Assembly: GCA_016213885.1 (NCBI GenBank)
Contig: JACQZM010000405.1
Coordinates: forward strand, 1-35,868
DNA length: 35,868 nucleotides
DNA from: Candidatus Rifleibacteriota bacterium
GTDB taxonomy: Bacteria > Muiribacteriota > UBA6191 > JACPRK01 > JACQZM01
Direction of reading: 5' to 3'
Positions within the stretch are counted from its first letter, which is position 1, and each line of letters opens with the position of its first letter. Positions 17,927 to 26,330 of the stretch are shown here, piece by piece. A program made the translations under genes and the position numbers. The notes under the pieces are model-generated. The model saw nothing but the letters and a program-made list of their open reading frames with translations. It was not told where the DNA came from and searched no databases.

Positions 17927-18040
17927 GGCCTCGCCGGTACCCTCGAGATGAGGCGACGGCTCGCTCGAGGGCGTTGGAATCGGGCGCCGGTTCCCGGGCG
18001 AGCGGACGGCCTCGATCGATGGGAAACGGCTCCAATACCG

Positions 18041-18074
18041 GGCGAGGCGACCCCCTCGCGGGGGCCGCCTCGCC
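18041..18074. terminator. Bidirectional terminator-like hairpin
   Basis: GGCGAGGCG (18041-18049) pairs with CGCCTCGCC (18066-18074) and CCCCC with GGGGG inside it, with one A/C mismatch and a TCGC loop. It lies between the convergent ubiX and Gly-rich-protein genes and is symmetric enough to work both ways. No U-run follows. Confidence 0.55.
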
Positions 18075-18104
18075 TCTTCCGGTGCGCCCAGTGGCACCTT
18101 CAGC

Positions 18105-18593
18105 TCACCGGTGTCGGCTCAAGAGCGCGCCGATGAGGATCGCTGCTCCGACGCCCAGCATGATGTTGCGGGTCCGCCGGCCCCGATCGTGGTCATCGCA
18201 GTAGCTGGGGGCGGGGTAGCCGGCGGGGTAGCCGTAGTAGGCGGGCTCCACCGCGTAGCCGGTCTGATAGCTGGGAACCGGGTAGGAGTAGGGGGAGTAG
18301 TCGTATCTGCCGCCGTACCGACCCAGGGCACCCACGACGCCCAGGGCGCCGAGGCCTCGGCCGCTCCAGCCGCGATGGCCTCCCCGGTAGCCACCGTGGC
18401 CGCCACGGGAACCCCAGGACCCTCTGCCGTGGAATCCACTCTGGCCGCCGCGGAAGCCTCCGGAACCTCGGCTGTGAAAGCCGCCCTGGTCACCATGACC
18501 GCCACGGCCGCGCCACTGCGCCTCACAGGCGGGCGCCCACGCGAGGTCCACCGCCAGGACGACCGCCAGGCACACCAAGTACCGACCGAACAT
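18105..18593 (-). CDS. Secreted Gly/Arg/Tyr-rich low-complexity protein
   Basis: The 162-residue product starts with a signal peptide (MFGRYLVCLAVVLAV, probable cleavage after CEA near residue 25). Residues about 26-85 are repeats of Gly/Arg/His/Ser/Phe (GGF, RGG, HGG). Residues about 85-130 are Tyr/Pro/Gly-rich (SPYSYPVPSY, YYGYPAGYPAP). A short hydrophobic segment, NIMLGVGAAILIGALL, precedes a basic end. No domain is recognised; a cell-envelope or surface role is inference only. The ATG at 18593 has a strong GGAGGTGG site; an upstream in-frame start at 18743 lacks this. It is transcribed divergently from the aminotransferase. Confidence 0.75.
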   Translation of the reverse strand: MFGRYLVCLAVVLAVDLAWAPACEAQWRGRGGHGDQGGFHSRGSGGFRGGQSGFHGRGSWGSRGGHGGYRGGHRGWSGRGLGALGVVGALGRYGGRYDYSPYSYPVPSYQTGYAVEPAYYGYPAGYPAPSYCDDHDRGRRTRNIMLGVGAAILIGALLSRHR

Positions 18594-18962
18594 ACTCCAC
18601 CTCCGCCCCCGCGGGTCCAACCATCTCGAGGCTGTCCAGAACGATGCCGCCGAGGTCTCGCCGCTGGCCGGATCGGCCTCGGATATCGCCCTCCAGCTCG
18701 GTTTGGTGTCCCCTGGGCCACGGGGGTGTCGGTCGATTTCCACGATCGTGACGGTCCTTTGCAGATTGCGGCGAAACCCGTACGTCCACGGACCGAGCCG
18801 GGTCCTCGACGTATTACCGGAGACGGTGGAGTCCGCCGGGGAACGAGTGCCTCAGATCCTTTCCTGATCAGCGTTCGAGACCTTTCCCCACATCCGTTGT
18901 CCAGCCGACCCGCAGCGTGTTAGACTGCCCGCACCGGCCGCGCCGGCGGTCGCGGAGAGCCC
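18594..18962. other. Divergent intergenic region, 369 bases
   Basis: It contains the ribosome site of the minus-strand gene, the promoter at 18897-18926, and a perfect 10-base palindrome CACGATCGTG at 18741-18750. No convincing gene or structural RNA was seen in it, and no clear promoter for the minus-strand gene. Confidence 0.6.
18897..18926 (+). promoter_or_regulatory. Promoter of aminotransferase operon
   Basis: TTGTCC (18897-18902), an 18-base spacer, and TAGACT (18921-18926) with TGT before it, an extended -10. Expected start near 18933, about 30 bases before the ATG. Confidence 0.5.
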
Positions 18963-20252
18963 ATGGAATTCGACGCTCGAATGGCAGCCCGCACCCGCGG
19001 CCGCCGGACCTCCATCATCCGGGAGCTCCTGAAGGTCGCCACCACGCCGGGGGTCATCTCCCTGGGAGGCGGCTACCCGAGCCCGGCCACCTTCCCGATG
19101 GAGAACCTCACCTTCACGGCGTCCGGTGAGTCGTTCGCCCTCACGAGGAAGGAGCTCGAGTCCGCCTGTCAGTACGGTCCGTCTCTGGGCCAGGCGGAGC
19201 TGATCCCCCGGCTCCAGGAGTGGCACAAGGCCAAGTCGAAGGTGGAGCTCGGCGCCGATCAGATCTGCGTCATCAACGGCTCCCAGGAAGGGCTGTTCGT
19301 CCTGGGCTACCTGTTTCTCGACCCGGGGGACCCGGTGGCGCTCACGGAGCCTACCTACCCCGGGGCGCTCGGCGCGTTCTCGGCGTTCACCGACAACTTC
19401 CTGCCGATCCCGCAAGACGCCAGGGGCATGGATCCGAGGGCGCTGGAGGAGTACCTGGTCCGCCGATCGCGCAAGGGCATGACCCCGCCGAAGTTCGTCT
19501 ACGTCACGCCGAACTGTCACAACCCCGCCGGCGTCACCATGGACGAGCCTCGACGGAGAGAGATCTATGCCATCGTCGAACAGCACGATCTGCTGCTCCT
19601 CGAGGACGACCCGTACGAGCTGATCAAGTTCACGACGGACGCTTACTACCCCTCGTTCCAGTCGATGGATACGGCCGGCCGGGTGGTCCGGCTCGACAGC
19701 TTCTCCAAGGTGTTCGTCCCGGGCTTCAGGATGGGGTACGCCTCCGGGCCCCGCGAGCTGATCAAGGAGTTCAACCTGTTCAAGCAGGCGGCCAACCTCC
19801 ACACGTCCAGCTTCAACCAGGTGATCCTGGCGACCTACCTCAAGAAGGTCGGCCCCGACGGCATGTTCGAGCGGATCCGGAAGAACTGCGCGATGTACCG
19901 GAGAAACTACGAGGCGCTGGTGTCGGCGCTGGACCGCGAGCTGAAAGACCAGGTCTCGTTCAACCGGCCCGACGGAGGCTTCTTCTTGTGGATGGAGCTG
20001 AGCCAGGCGAACGGCCGGATCGACACCATGGAGATGATCGCGGGCCTGGCCGTCTCGACCGGCGTGCTGCTCGTTCCTGGGCCGGGCTTCTCGTTGACCG
20101 GGTCGCTCTCCAACTACCTGAGGGCGAGCTTCAGCCAGCAGAGCCCCGACGAGATCGCCGAGGCGATCCGTCGTCTGGCCAGGATGCTCGTGGAGTACCG
20201 GATGATGCAGAAAGACAAGGCTTCGATCGAGCCGAAACGTGGTGACGGCTGA
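18963..20252 (+). CDS. PLP-dependent aminotransferase (LysN/KAT II-like)
   Basis: The 429-residue protein is a class I/II aminotransferase of the 2-aminoadipate/kynurenine transaminase (LysN/AAT II) type, which moves an amino group between an amino acid and a keto acid using PLP. VISLGGGYPSPATFP at residues about 35-50 is the substrate-proximal motif. The cofactor lysine is K249 in DSFSKVFVPGFR. YVTPNCHNPAG and LLEDDPYELIKF are the standard PLP-site segments. The C-terminus (PDGGFFLWMEL) fits the family. Substrate cannot be read from sequence; 2-aminoadipate, kynurenine or an aromatic or branched-chain amino acid are options. It has no DNA-binding domain, unlike MocR proteins. It leads an apparent operon with a thioredoxin gene 35 bases later. 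Confidence 0.9.
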   Translation: MEFDARMAARTRGRRTSIIRELLKVATTPGVISLGGGYPSPATFPMENLTFTASGESFALTRKELESACQYGPSLGQAELIPRLQEWHKAKSKVELGADQICVINGSQEGLFVLGYLFLDPGDPVALTEPTYPGALGAFSAFTDNFLPIPQDARGMDPRALEEYLVRRSRKGMTPPKFVYVTPNCHNPAGVTMDEPRRREIYAIVEQHDLLLLEDDPYELIKFTTDAYYPSFQSMDTAGRVVRLDSFSKVFVPGFRMGYASGPRELIKEFNLFKQAANLHTSSFNQVILATYLKKVGPDGMFERIRKNCAMYRRNYEALVSALDRELKDQVSFNRPDGGFFLWMELSQANGRIDTMEMIAGLAVSTGVLLVPGPGFSLTGSLSNYLRASFSQQSPDEIAEAIRRLARMLVEYRMMQKDKASIEPKRGDG

Positions 20253-20287
20253 GCGCGAGCGCCGTCCGCAGGGCCCCGGGAGGCAAG

Positions 20288-20722
20288 ATGCTGGCACGAA
20301 CGTTCTGGACGGTCGTCGGAACACTGGTCCTGGTCGGCGCTCACTACGCCTCCGAGGTGAACCAGGCCAAGGTGCTCGTGGTGACCCATGGAGATCGGGT
20401 CAACATCTCCGACCACGTCGTGAGGGGAAAGGTCACGATCTTCGACTTCTACTCCGAGTATTGCCCGCCGTGTCGACGGATCGCCGGGCCGCTGGAGAAG
20501 CTGGTGAACGGCAACCCGAAGCTCCTTCTGAGGAAGGTCGACCTGAACCGGCCGGGCGTCAAGGGGATCGACTGGCGATCGCCGGTGGCTCGTCAGTACG
20601 GCATCAGCGGGGTCCCCTACTTCATCATGTTCGACGAACAGGGGAAGGTCACCCACAAGGGGGACGAGGCGATGGAGCTGCTCATCAAGTGGCTCGTGGA
20701 GAGGGGCTTGATCCGGGAGTAG
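20288..20722 (+). CDS. Membrane-anchored thioredoxin-like protein
   Basis: The 144-residue protein has an N-terminal signal anchor (residues about 5-20) and a thioredoxin fold. The active-site motif is CPPC (C59 and C62), within YSEYCPPCRR. The cis-proline segment GVPYF follows near residue 110. The motif differs from the WCGPC of classical thioredoxin; anchored redox proteins with CPPC exist. Its likely place is outside the inner membrane, where it would reduce or form disulfides or assist cytochrome maturation. GGGAGG precedes the ATG at 20288. It lies between the aminotransferase and prkA. Confidence 0.85.
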   Translation: MLARTFWTVVGTLVLVGAHYASEVNQAKVLVVTHGDRVNISDHVVRGKVTIFDFYSEYCPPCRRIAGPLEKLVNGNPKLLLRKVDLNRPGVKGIDWRSPVARQYGISGVPYFIMFDEQGKVTHKGDEAMELLIKWLVERGLIRE

Positions 20723-20837
20723 CGAGACGGCCCACCGGGGAAGCGATCCGCAGGGCGGGCCGCCGCGGGTCATCCACCGGTCCTGGGACGAGACGGTTCG
20801 AGTGACTGGTCGCACCAGAAAGGGGAGCTCAGGGAAG

Positions 20838-22526
20838 ATGGCCTCCAAGACAGACATCAACAAGATCAAGCTCGCCGGTGAGTACGTCGAGGCCTCCTGG
20901 GAGCACCCGCTCCTCCGCCGCAACACCCACCACTACATCTCGGACATGATCGACCACTTCGGCAAGGACCAGGTGTTCGACGGGCTGTACGGCGTGGACA
21001 GGCAGATCGAGGACATCGTGCTGTTCTTCCACGCCCACGGCACCTCGCTGGAGCGCCGTCTGCTCCTGTTCGTGGGGCCCCAGGGCGCCGGCAAGTCGTA
21101 CACGGTCGACAAGATCAAAAAGCAGCTGGAGGCGTTCTCGCAGAAGCCGGAGGGGATCCTGTACGGGGTGAAAGACTGCCCGTTCCACCAGCACCCCTAC
21201 GACCTGATCCCCATCACGGAACGCCCGACGCTCAAGGAGTCCAAGGGCTTTCGCTGGTACCCCGAGGCGATCCCCTGCCCGGTCTGCGAGCAGAAGATCC
21301 GCAAGCTCAAGGACTGGCGCCTGGTGCCGGTGGAGCGGATCCACATCTCCAGCGCCAGGAAGACCGGCCTCTCCAAGCACACGCCGACCGATCTCCGTCG
21401 CGAGGACATCACCAACTTCGTCGGCAACATCAACTTCTCCAAGCTCAAGAAGATCGGGTCCACGTACGACCCGGACAGCTTCGACTTCGAGGGCAAGATC
21501 ATCTGGGCCAACCGCGGGATCCTCGACTGGACCGAGATCTTCAAGTCCCGTCGGCAGCTCCTCGGTCTGCTGCTGGAGCTGATCCAGTCGAAGCGGATCG
21601 ACATGGCGAACTTCCCCACGGTCCATGTCGACGAGATCGTCATCGGCCACACCAACTTCCCGGAGTACAACGTCTTCGTCAACGAGGACATCATGGAGCC
21701 GCTCCGGGGCCGCCTGTTCAAGATCGAGTTCCCCTACGGTCTGGACGTGGAGAACGAGAAGAAGATCTACCGCCAGTTCGTGCGGCGGACCGACAACCTG
21801 ACCAAGCAGAGGAAGCATGTCTCCGACGACACGCTGACCTTCCTCGCCTCGTACGCCGTGAAGACCCGGAAGGAGTCCAAGGGGCTCCAGGGGCTGTCGC
21901 CCCGGTTCTTCCAGGACGTGCTTTCCATGGCCTACACACGCTCCGACTCGTGCGTGGACATGGAGCAGATCTCCGAGTCGGTCCTGAGGATGTTCGACCA
22001 CAAGACCGAGAAGGACGCCCCGGTCGCCAAGGAGCTTTTCGAGAAGACCAAGGAGGAGTTCATCCAGGCACGGATCAAGACGTTGATCAACAACGTGGTG
22101 CCGAGGAACTACGCGGACTACGGTCAGAACATCTACCAGAACTACCTGACCGCGGTGAAGGCGAAACAGACCGGCCAGGAGCTGGCCAAGCGCGATGCGG
22201 AGCTGATCGACGAGATCGAGGAGCTGCTCGTGGCCAAGGAGAAGATCAGCCCGAAGGGGCGCGCCGCGTTCCAGTCCGTGCTCATCGAGCGATTCGACGA
22301 CATGATGAAGATGCCCTACAGCGCCAACGAGCAGCTCGGCGAGCCGATCAACGAGGTGGTGTTCAACAGGATCAAGAACTTCCTGCGGCTGTCCAACAAG
22401 ACCAAGAAGGTCGACCCGGCCAGCAAGGAGGTCCGGCAGATCCTCGAGGAGACGTTGACCAAGGACCACGACTACTGCAAGCACTGCGCCAGCGTCCTGT
22501 TCAAGATCCTGGGCGACCACATCTAG
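20838..22526 (+). CDS. prkA: PrkA-type serine protein kinase with AAA+ domain
   Basis: The 562-residue protein belongs to the PrkA (YeaG) family: an N-terminal AAA+-like domain and a C-terminal kinase-like region. The Walker A loop GPQGAGKSYT is at residues 80-89. An insert has C114 with histidines (CPFHQH) and a CPVC pair (C147 and C150). The core SARKTGLSKH and YDPDSFDFEGKI segments match the family. A late CKHC pair (C547 and C550) ends the chain near the C-terminus. Relatives act in stress and sporulation signalling. The usual neighbours, yeaH/DUF444 and spoVR, are not here. ATG at 20838 is used because AGGGAAG sits just upstream. It follows the thioredoxin gene after 115 bases. Confidence 0.93.
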   Translation: MASKTDINKIKLAGEYVEASWEHPLLRRNTHHYISDMIDHFGKDQVFDGLYGVDRQIEDIVLFFHAHGTSLERRLLLFVGPQGAGKSYTVDKIKKQLEAFSQKPEGILYGVKDCPFHQHPYDLIPITERPTLKESKGFRWYPEAIPCPVCEQKIRKLKDWRLVPVERIHISSARKTGLSKHTPTDLRREDITNFVGNINFSKLKKIGSTYDPDSFDFEGKIIWANRGILDWTEIFKSRRQLLGLLLELIQSKRIDMANFPTVHVDEIVIGHTNFPEYNVFVNEDIMEPLRGRLFKIEFPYGLDVENEKKIYRQFVRRTDNLTKQRKHVSDDTLTFLASYAVKTRKESKGLQGLSPRFFQDVLSMAYTRSDSCVDMEQISESVLRMFDHKTEKDAPVAKELFEKTKEEFIQARIKTLINNVVPRNYADYGQNIYQNYLTAVKAKQTGQELAKRDAELIDEIEELLVAKEKISPKGRAAFQSVLIERFDDMMKMPYSANEQLGEPINEVVFNRIKNFLRLSNKTKKVDPASKEVRQILEETLTKDHDYCKHCASVLFKILGDHI

Positions 22527-22574
22527 TCTCGCTCGCCGGGCCGACATGAGGGCTGAGCGTCCAACAGGTTCCCC

Positions 22575-23195
22575 GTGAGACGTCTGATCGCCGGGCTCCT
22601 CGTCGCGATCGGCCTGGTCGCGCTCGTCTGGCTCCCCGCCAGGCTCGCTCGACCCGGTCTGCCCGGCTGGGTCGACGTGACCCCACCGACGCTTCTGCTG
22701 AGGCTTCCCGACTACCCCGCCGTGAGACGGACCGAGGACCGCTGCGCCGGCCGGATCATCCTGCGAGACCCGGCGAGCCTGGCCTGGTGCGACGTGACCT
22801 GGGCCGGGGCCACCGATTGGGTGGTGCCGGAGGCGGAGCTGGGCCGCATGCAGATGATGTACTTCAGCGCCGTGGTGGCGGGTATCGACCCGAAGAGCCG
22901 GGCACTGTGGCCCGAGGCCCCGCTCTTCTGTTCCGGGCACCGGGTCGTGGCGGCCAGGGGGCTCTACCGGAAAGGCTGGGCCGGCTTCATCAGGGCGGCG
23001 ACCTGGCAGTGTCCCGTCACCGGCAGGATCTTCTACGCCTTCTTGACCGCCCGCGACTCGGCGCTGGCCGACGAGATGATCCGGCAGCTGCTGACAGGCT
23101 CCAGCTGCCACGGCCGGGCACCGGAGCGTCTCTGCCTCACGAGTCAGCCGGCCGCGCCAGCCACTCCTCCCGCATCGCCCTCAGCTCGGCGATGA
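22575..23195 (+). CDS. Exported or membrane-anchored protein, unknown function
   Basis: The 206-residue product begins with a hydrophobic helix (residues about 5-22) that looks like a signal peptide or anchor. The rest has several cysteines, a Trp-rich middle (WAGATDWVVP) and a Pro/Ala/Ser-rich end. I do not recognise it. It starts with GTG 48 bases after prkA in the same direction, so it may be in that operon. Its 3' end overlaps the 3' end of the convergent acyltransferase gene by 59 bases, so its last 19 codons read through antisense sequence of that gene. Confidence 0.65.
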   Translation: MRRLIAGLLVAIGLVALVWLPARLARPGLPGWVDVTPPTLLLRLPDYPAVRRTEDRCAGRIILRDPASLAWCDVTWAGATDWVVPEAELGRMQMMYFSAVVAGIDPKSRALWPEAPLFCSGHRVVAARGLYRKGWAGFIRAATWQCPVTGRIFYAFLTARDSALADEMIRQLLTGSSCHGRAPERLCLTSQPAAPATPPASPSARR

Positions 23196-24501
23196 TCTCG
23201 TCCCGCGTCCGGGCCAGCCGGGTCGCCAGGTCCCTGTCGAAGCGGAACAGGACGGCGGTTCGCCAGCGCTGGACGAACCGGGTCAAGCGATCCGTGACTT
23301 CCAGCGCCCCGAAGCCGGCGATCGGGAAGCTGGCCAGGGCGAGCAGCGCCACGGGGATGCCTCCCAGAAGCGCCGTGAGCACGGTGAGCGCGGCGTAGTA
23401 CACGATGAACAGCACGGTCCCGAAGAGCGCCTTGTAGGTGGCCGGTTCGGAGAGGTCGGTGCTGACACGATCGGCCATCACGCCGCACAGGCGGTAGGGG
23501 GGATAGTTGGTGACGAAGCCCCAGACCCAGACCGGAACGCCGACCAGCAGCAGCAGAGGCAGCCGGACCAGGGTATGGGCCAGCACCCAGGAGAGCCGGA
23601 GTCGCCGCCGGTTCATCAGCTCCACGGTGAGACCCAGCTCATCGATCATGTAGAGGTAGGTTTCGATCTGGATCTTGACCTTGCGGGTCCGCTCGGTCTG
23701 GGTGGCGTCGAAGTAGGCGTAGGCGTCGACCAGGCGCTGGTCCACCTCGAACGCCTCCTTGAGGTCCCTGGGAGCTCCGGCCGGATCGGCGGCCAGGTAG
23801 CCCGAGACGTAGATCTGCCTCAGCTGCTTGACGAACCGGTCGTCCTGGTTCTCCTTGAGGTTGTCCGTGAGCGCCTCGAGGCTCGCCTCGATCCGGTCCG
23901 TCACCTCGCGGACCGCGGCGGCCGGGTCGTTCCGGTACAGGTCGAACGCCCAGGACGGGTCGATCGGGTCGCCGTACAGCACCAGGACATCGCTTCTGAA
24001 CAGGTGCCGGTCCCTGAAGTTGAGCCCCACCGGCACGATCTTCACGCCCTTGGAGAAACCGTTGCGCTCCTCGGTCTCCAGGACGATCCTGGCCGCGCCG
24101 GTCTTCAGCGGCTGCAGCCGGGGGCTGTAGAGGCTCGTCCCCTCCGGGAAGATCCCGATCGCTTCGCCCCGCTCCAGCACCCGGTAGCACTCCTCGAACG
24201 TCTCCCGGTTCTTGTGGAGCTGAGAGGCATCGTCGGTCCGGCGATAGACCGGGACCGCGCCAAGCGACCGCAGCAGCCAGCCCACCGGCGCCGGAGAGAA
24301 CAGGGTCGACTTGGCCAGGAAGTGGACCGGGCTGTCGCAGCTCGACCCCACCATGAAGGGATCCATCGCCATGTTGGGGTGGTTGGCGGCGAAGACCAGC
24401 GGGCATCCTGCGGGTATCTTCTCGAGTCCGTGGACCTCGATCCGCCGGTAGAAGACCCTCACGATCAGCCTGACGAGAGGGGCGAGGAGTCGGTAGAGCA
24501 T
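23137..24501 (-). CDS. PlsC-type acyltransferase (1-acylglycerol-phosphate/GPAT-like)
   Basis: The 454-residue protein is a PlsC-superfamily acyltransferase, which moves acyl chains to glycerol phosphates in membrane lipid synthesis. The catalytic His-Asp motif is NHPNMAMD (H-x5-D), a form seen in the fungal GPAT-like branch of the family. The substrate pocket FPEGTSLYSPRLQPLKTGAA follows. The C-terminal half has three hydrophobic helices near residues 310-390, which ordinary PlsC proteins lack. An ATG at 24501 with an AGGA site is preferred; an in-frame ATG at 24519 adds six residues and has no ribosome site. It shares its promoter region with the divergent membrane-protein gene. Confidence 0.9.
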   Translation of the reverse strand: MLYRLLAPLVRLIVRVFYRRIEVHGLEKIPAGCPLVFAANHPNMAMDPFMVGSSCDSPVHFLAKSTLFSPAPVGWLLRSLGAVPVYRRTDDASQLHKNRETFEECYRVLERGEAIGIFPEGTSLYSPRLQPLKTGAARIVLETEERNGFSKGVKIVPVGLNFRDRHLFRSDVLVLYGDPIDPSWAFDLYRNDPAAAVREVTDRIEASLEALTDNLKENQDDRFVKQLRQIYVSGYLAADPAGAPRDLKEAFEVDQRLVDAYAYFDATQTERTRKVKIQIETYLYMIDELGLTVELMNRRRLRLSWVLAHTLVRLPLLLLVGVPVWVWGFVTNYPPYRLCGVMADRVSTDLSEPATYKALFGTVLFIVYYAALTVLTALLGGIPVALLALASFPIAGFGALEVTDRLTRFVQRWRTAVLFRFDRDLATRLARTRDEIIAELRAMREEWLARPADS

Positions 24502-24505
24502 GGTG

Positions 24506-24515
24506 TGGTATCCTA
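24506..24515. promoter_or_regulatory. Overlapping divergent extended -10 elements
   Basis: Plus strand: TG, one base, TATCCT at 24509-24514. Minus strand: TG, one base, TAGGAT at 24515-24510. The two -10 boxes use the same bases, pointing to the two divergent genes. No good -35 was found for either. Confidence 0.3.
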
Positions 24516-24557
24516 GCATGGAAGGGACTGGTTCTGGATGATCCGGAGGTGATCGTG

Positions 24558-25079
24558 ATGGTCCAGGGCAAGGGGCAAGGTGGGCTCCCTCAGGCCAGGG
24601 GGAGGAAGGTGGGCGGCGAGCAGTTCTCCGATCCCCTCTCCTGGCAGCCCGACAGAGGGCTCCCGCCGGGGCCGCCGCCGCGGAGCGGCTTCGACGACGA
24701 CCAGGCGCGTCGCGAGAAGGAGATCAACGCCCGCATCCTGGCCGACCACGGGACGAACCCGTGGGATTGGCTGAAGCCGCTGATCGCGTTCGTCGTCATC
24801 GGGATCATCGCCTTCAGCCAGATCAGGAAGGCCGATGCGGCCAACGCCGTCATCTACACGGTGATGGCCCTGATGGCGGCCGGCGCCGTGTACACCCTGG
24901 TGGCCCGGGACTCCCTGCCGCCGCTCCTGTCACTTCTGATGAAGGCCATGTTCGGTCTTGGCCTGCTGGTGGTGGCGGTCTGGTTCGTGGCGAACTACAA
25001 GGACAGCTTCACCCCCAAGGACTCCACCGGCAGCACGTACCGGCACGTCACCGAAGAGGTACGGGAGGCGACGAAGTAG
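24558..25079 (+). CDS. Small membrane protein with basic/Pro-rich N-terminus
   Basis: The 173-residue protein has about 70 hydrophilic, Gly/Pro-rich residues, then three hydrophobic helices (about residues 72-88, 93-113 and 120-145), and a charged tail. No family was recognised. ATG at 24558 with GGAGG 8 bases upstream is preferred; GTG codons at 24549 and 24555 are in frame. It ends before two tandem hairpins, in convergence with the isomerase-like gene. Confidence 0.7.
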   Translation: MVQGKGQGGLPQARGRKVGGEQFSDPLSWQPDRGLPPGPPPRSGFDDDQARREKEINARILADHGTNPWDWLKPLIAFVVIGIIAFSQIRKADAANAVIYTVMALMAAGAVYTLVARDSLPPLLSLLMKAMFGLGLLVVAVWFVANYKDSFTPKDSTGSTYRHVTEEVREATK

Positions 25080-25083
25080 GGAT

Positions 25084-25127
25084 GACCCGGCGCCTCGCCG
25101 GGTCCGAGTCGCGCCCCCGAGCGCGAC
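25084..25127. terminator. Tandem terminator-like hairpins between convergent genes
   Basis: First stem: GACCCGGCG (25084-25092) with CGCCGGGTC (25096-25104), 9 bp and a 3-base loop. Second: GTCGCGC (25108-25114) with GCGCGAC (25121-25127), 7 bp and a 6-base loop. A pyrimidine-only tract (25141-25162) follows on the plus strand. Confidence 0.55.
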
Positions 25128-25183
25128 CTCAATCCGGATCCCCTCCTCTTTCTTCTTCCTCCGCCCCCCCACGCCGATCCCGG

Positions 25184-26311
25184 TCACACCCGCCGCCAGC
25201 CGAGGCTGGCCAGACACGCCAGCTGCGCTTCCCAGGCGCCGGGCACCACGATGTGGTGGTTGCCCAGGGCCCTGGTGAGCAGGTCCGCTCCCACGGCCAG
25301 GGAGACCTGGGTCCGGCACATGAAGTCGGACAGCGGCCGGGGGACCCTCTGGGCCTCGACGACGAAGAACTTGCGCCCCCGGCCCAGCCGCAGGACCGTG
25401 TACACATCGCCGCTCAACCGGCCCCGGATCGACACGCCGGTGCCGCTCTCGAAGTGGGTCACCAGGTCGTGGGACTCCACGAGCGAGAGGTTCACCGTGC
25501 AGTGAGCCAGCGTCAGGACGCCGTTCTCGAACAGCGCCGGGTTGGCCATGAAGCAGGGTCGATCGGTGAAACGGGTGGCGACCAGCATGGTCGCAAGCGC
25601 CTCCAGATCACCCTCGCAGGCTGCCACCACCCCCTCGTTGTTGAGCAGCGACAGGGCCAGACAGGCCGTGCGGCCCTGACCGGCGATGAGGTCGAAACAG
25701 CGCAGGGCGAATCCGGTGAGACGCCGTTGCCCGACGATCCGTTTGAGCCCCACGTACAGTCTGACCGCTTCGCGGATGCTCTCGATCCCGATCGTGGCCT
25801 GTCCGGCCGACCCGGCGAGCCGGTCGGTCAGCTGCGGATCGTCATCGGCGAGGGCCACCACCTCGTCCAGCAAGACCCGCTCCGTCACGATCCCGAGTTC
25901 GGCGAGGGCCGTGGGGTCGCCGCTCTTGATGAGCCACTCGCTCGGCTCCCCGATGATGCCTATCCGGCAGCCGGACAGGGAGGAGAGCCGGGCGAAAGCG
26001 TTCCTGAGCCGGGGGTCCCGGAGCTGGTCCGCCACCAGGGAGACCGGCATGCCTCGGGCCTCGGCCCAGGCCTTCACCTCCAGGCTCGCGGCGAGTCCGT
26101 TGCCGATCCCCAGCGGCAGAAGGATCGAGCCGTCGCGGACGTGCTGGCGGGCCTCGACCTCGGTCCCGCCGGTCAGGAAGACCAGGACGTCCGGACCGGT
26201 CTCGGTCTCCTCGAACTCGATCCCCAGCGCCCTGAGCTGCTCCCGGGCGCTGGAGACAGCGGCCCCGGCGTCGCCGATGAGCGACCGCTCCAGGAACTTG
26301 ACCTTCATCAT
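25184..26311 (-). CDS. L-fucose/L-arabinose-isomerase-like protein
   Basis: The 375-residue protein resembles the fucose/arabinose isomerase superfamily, whose members interconvert aldoses and ketoses with a divalent metal. GIIGEPSEWLI (near residue 118) and the CEGDLEAL segment (near 228), with Glu and Asp of the metal site, are visible. A His-rich end, ALGNHHIVVPGAW, is the expected catalytic histidine region. It is shorter than classical fucose isomerase (about 590) and seems to keep the core and C-terminal parts. The substrate is unknown. It is 19 bases after the A2M gene, so it is probably co-transcribed. A second ATG directly follows the first (26308). Confidence 0.8.
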   Translation of the reverse strand: MMKVKFLERSLIGDAGAAVSSAREQLRALGIEFEETETGPDVLVFLTGGTEVEARQHVRDGSILLPLGIGNGLAASLEVKAWAEARGMPVSLVADQLRDPRLRNAFARLSSLSGCRIGIIGEPSEWLIKSGDPTALAELGIVTERVLLDEVVALADDDPQLTDRLAGSAGQATIGIESIREAVRLYVGLKRIVGQRRLTGFALRCFDLIAGQGRTACLALSLLNNEGVVAACEGDLEALATMLVATRFTDRPCFMANPALFENGVLTLAHCTVNLSLVESHDLVTHFESGTGVSIRGRLSGDVYTVLRLGRGRKFFVVEAQRVPRPLSDFMCRTQVSLAVGADLLTRALGNHHIVVPGAWEAQLACLASLGWRRV

Positions 26312-26330
26312 CGGGCGTCGCCGGTCAGGG

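Noticed and set aside
25141..25170. Pyrimidine-only tract followed by seven C as a triplex or regulatory element
   Set aside because: It may simply be intergenic bias after the hairpins; no partner repeat was seen.
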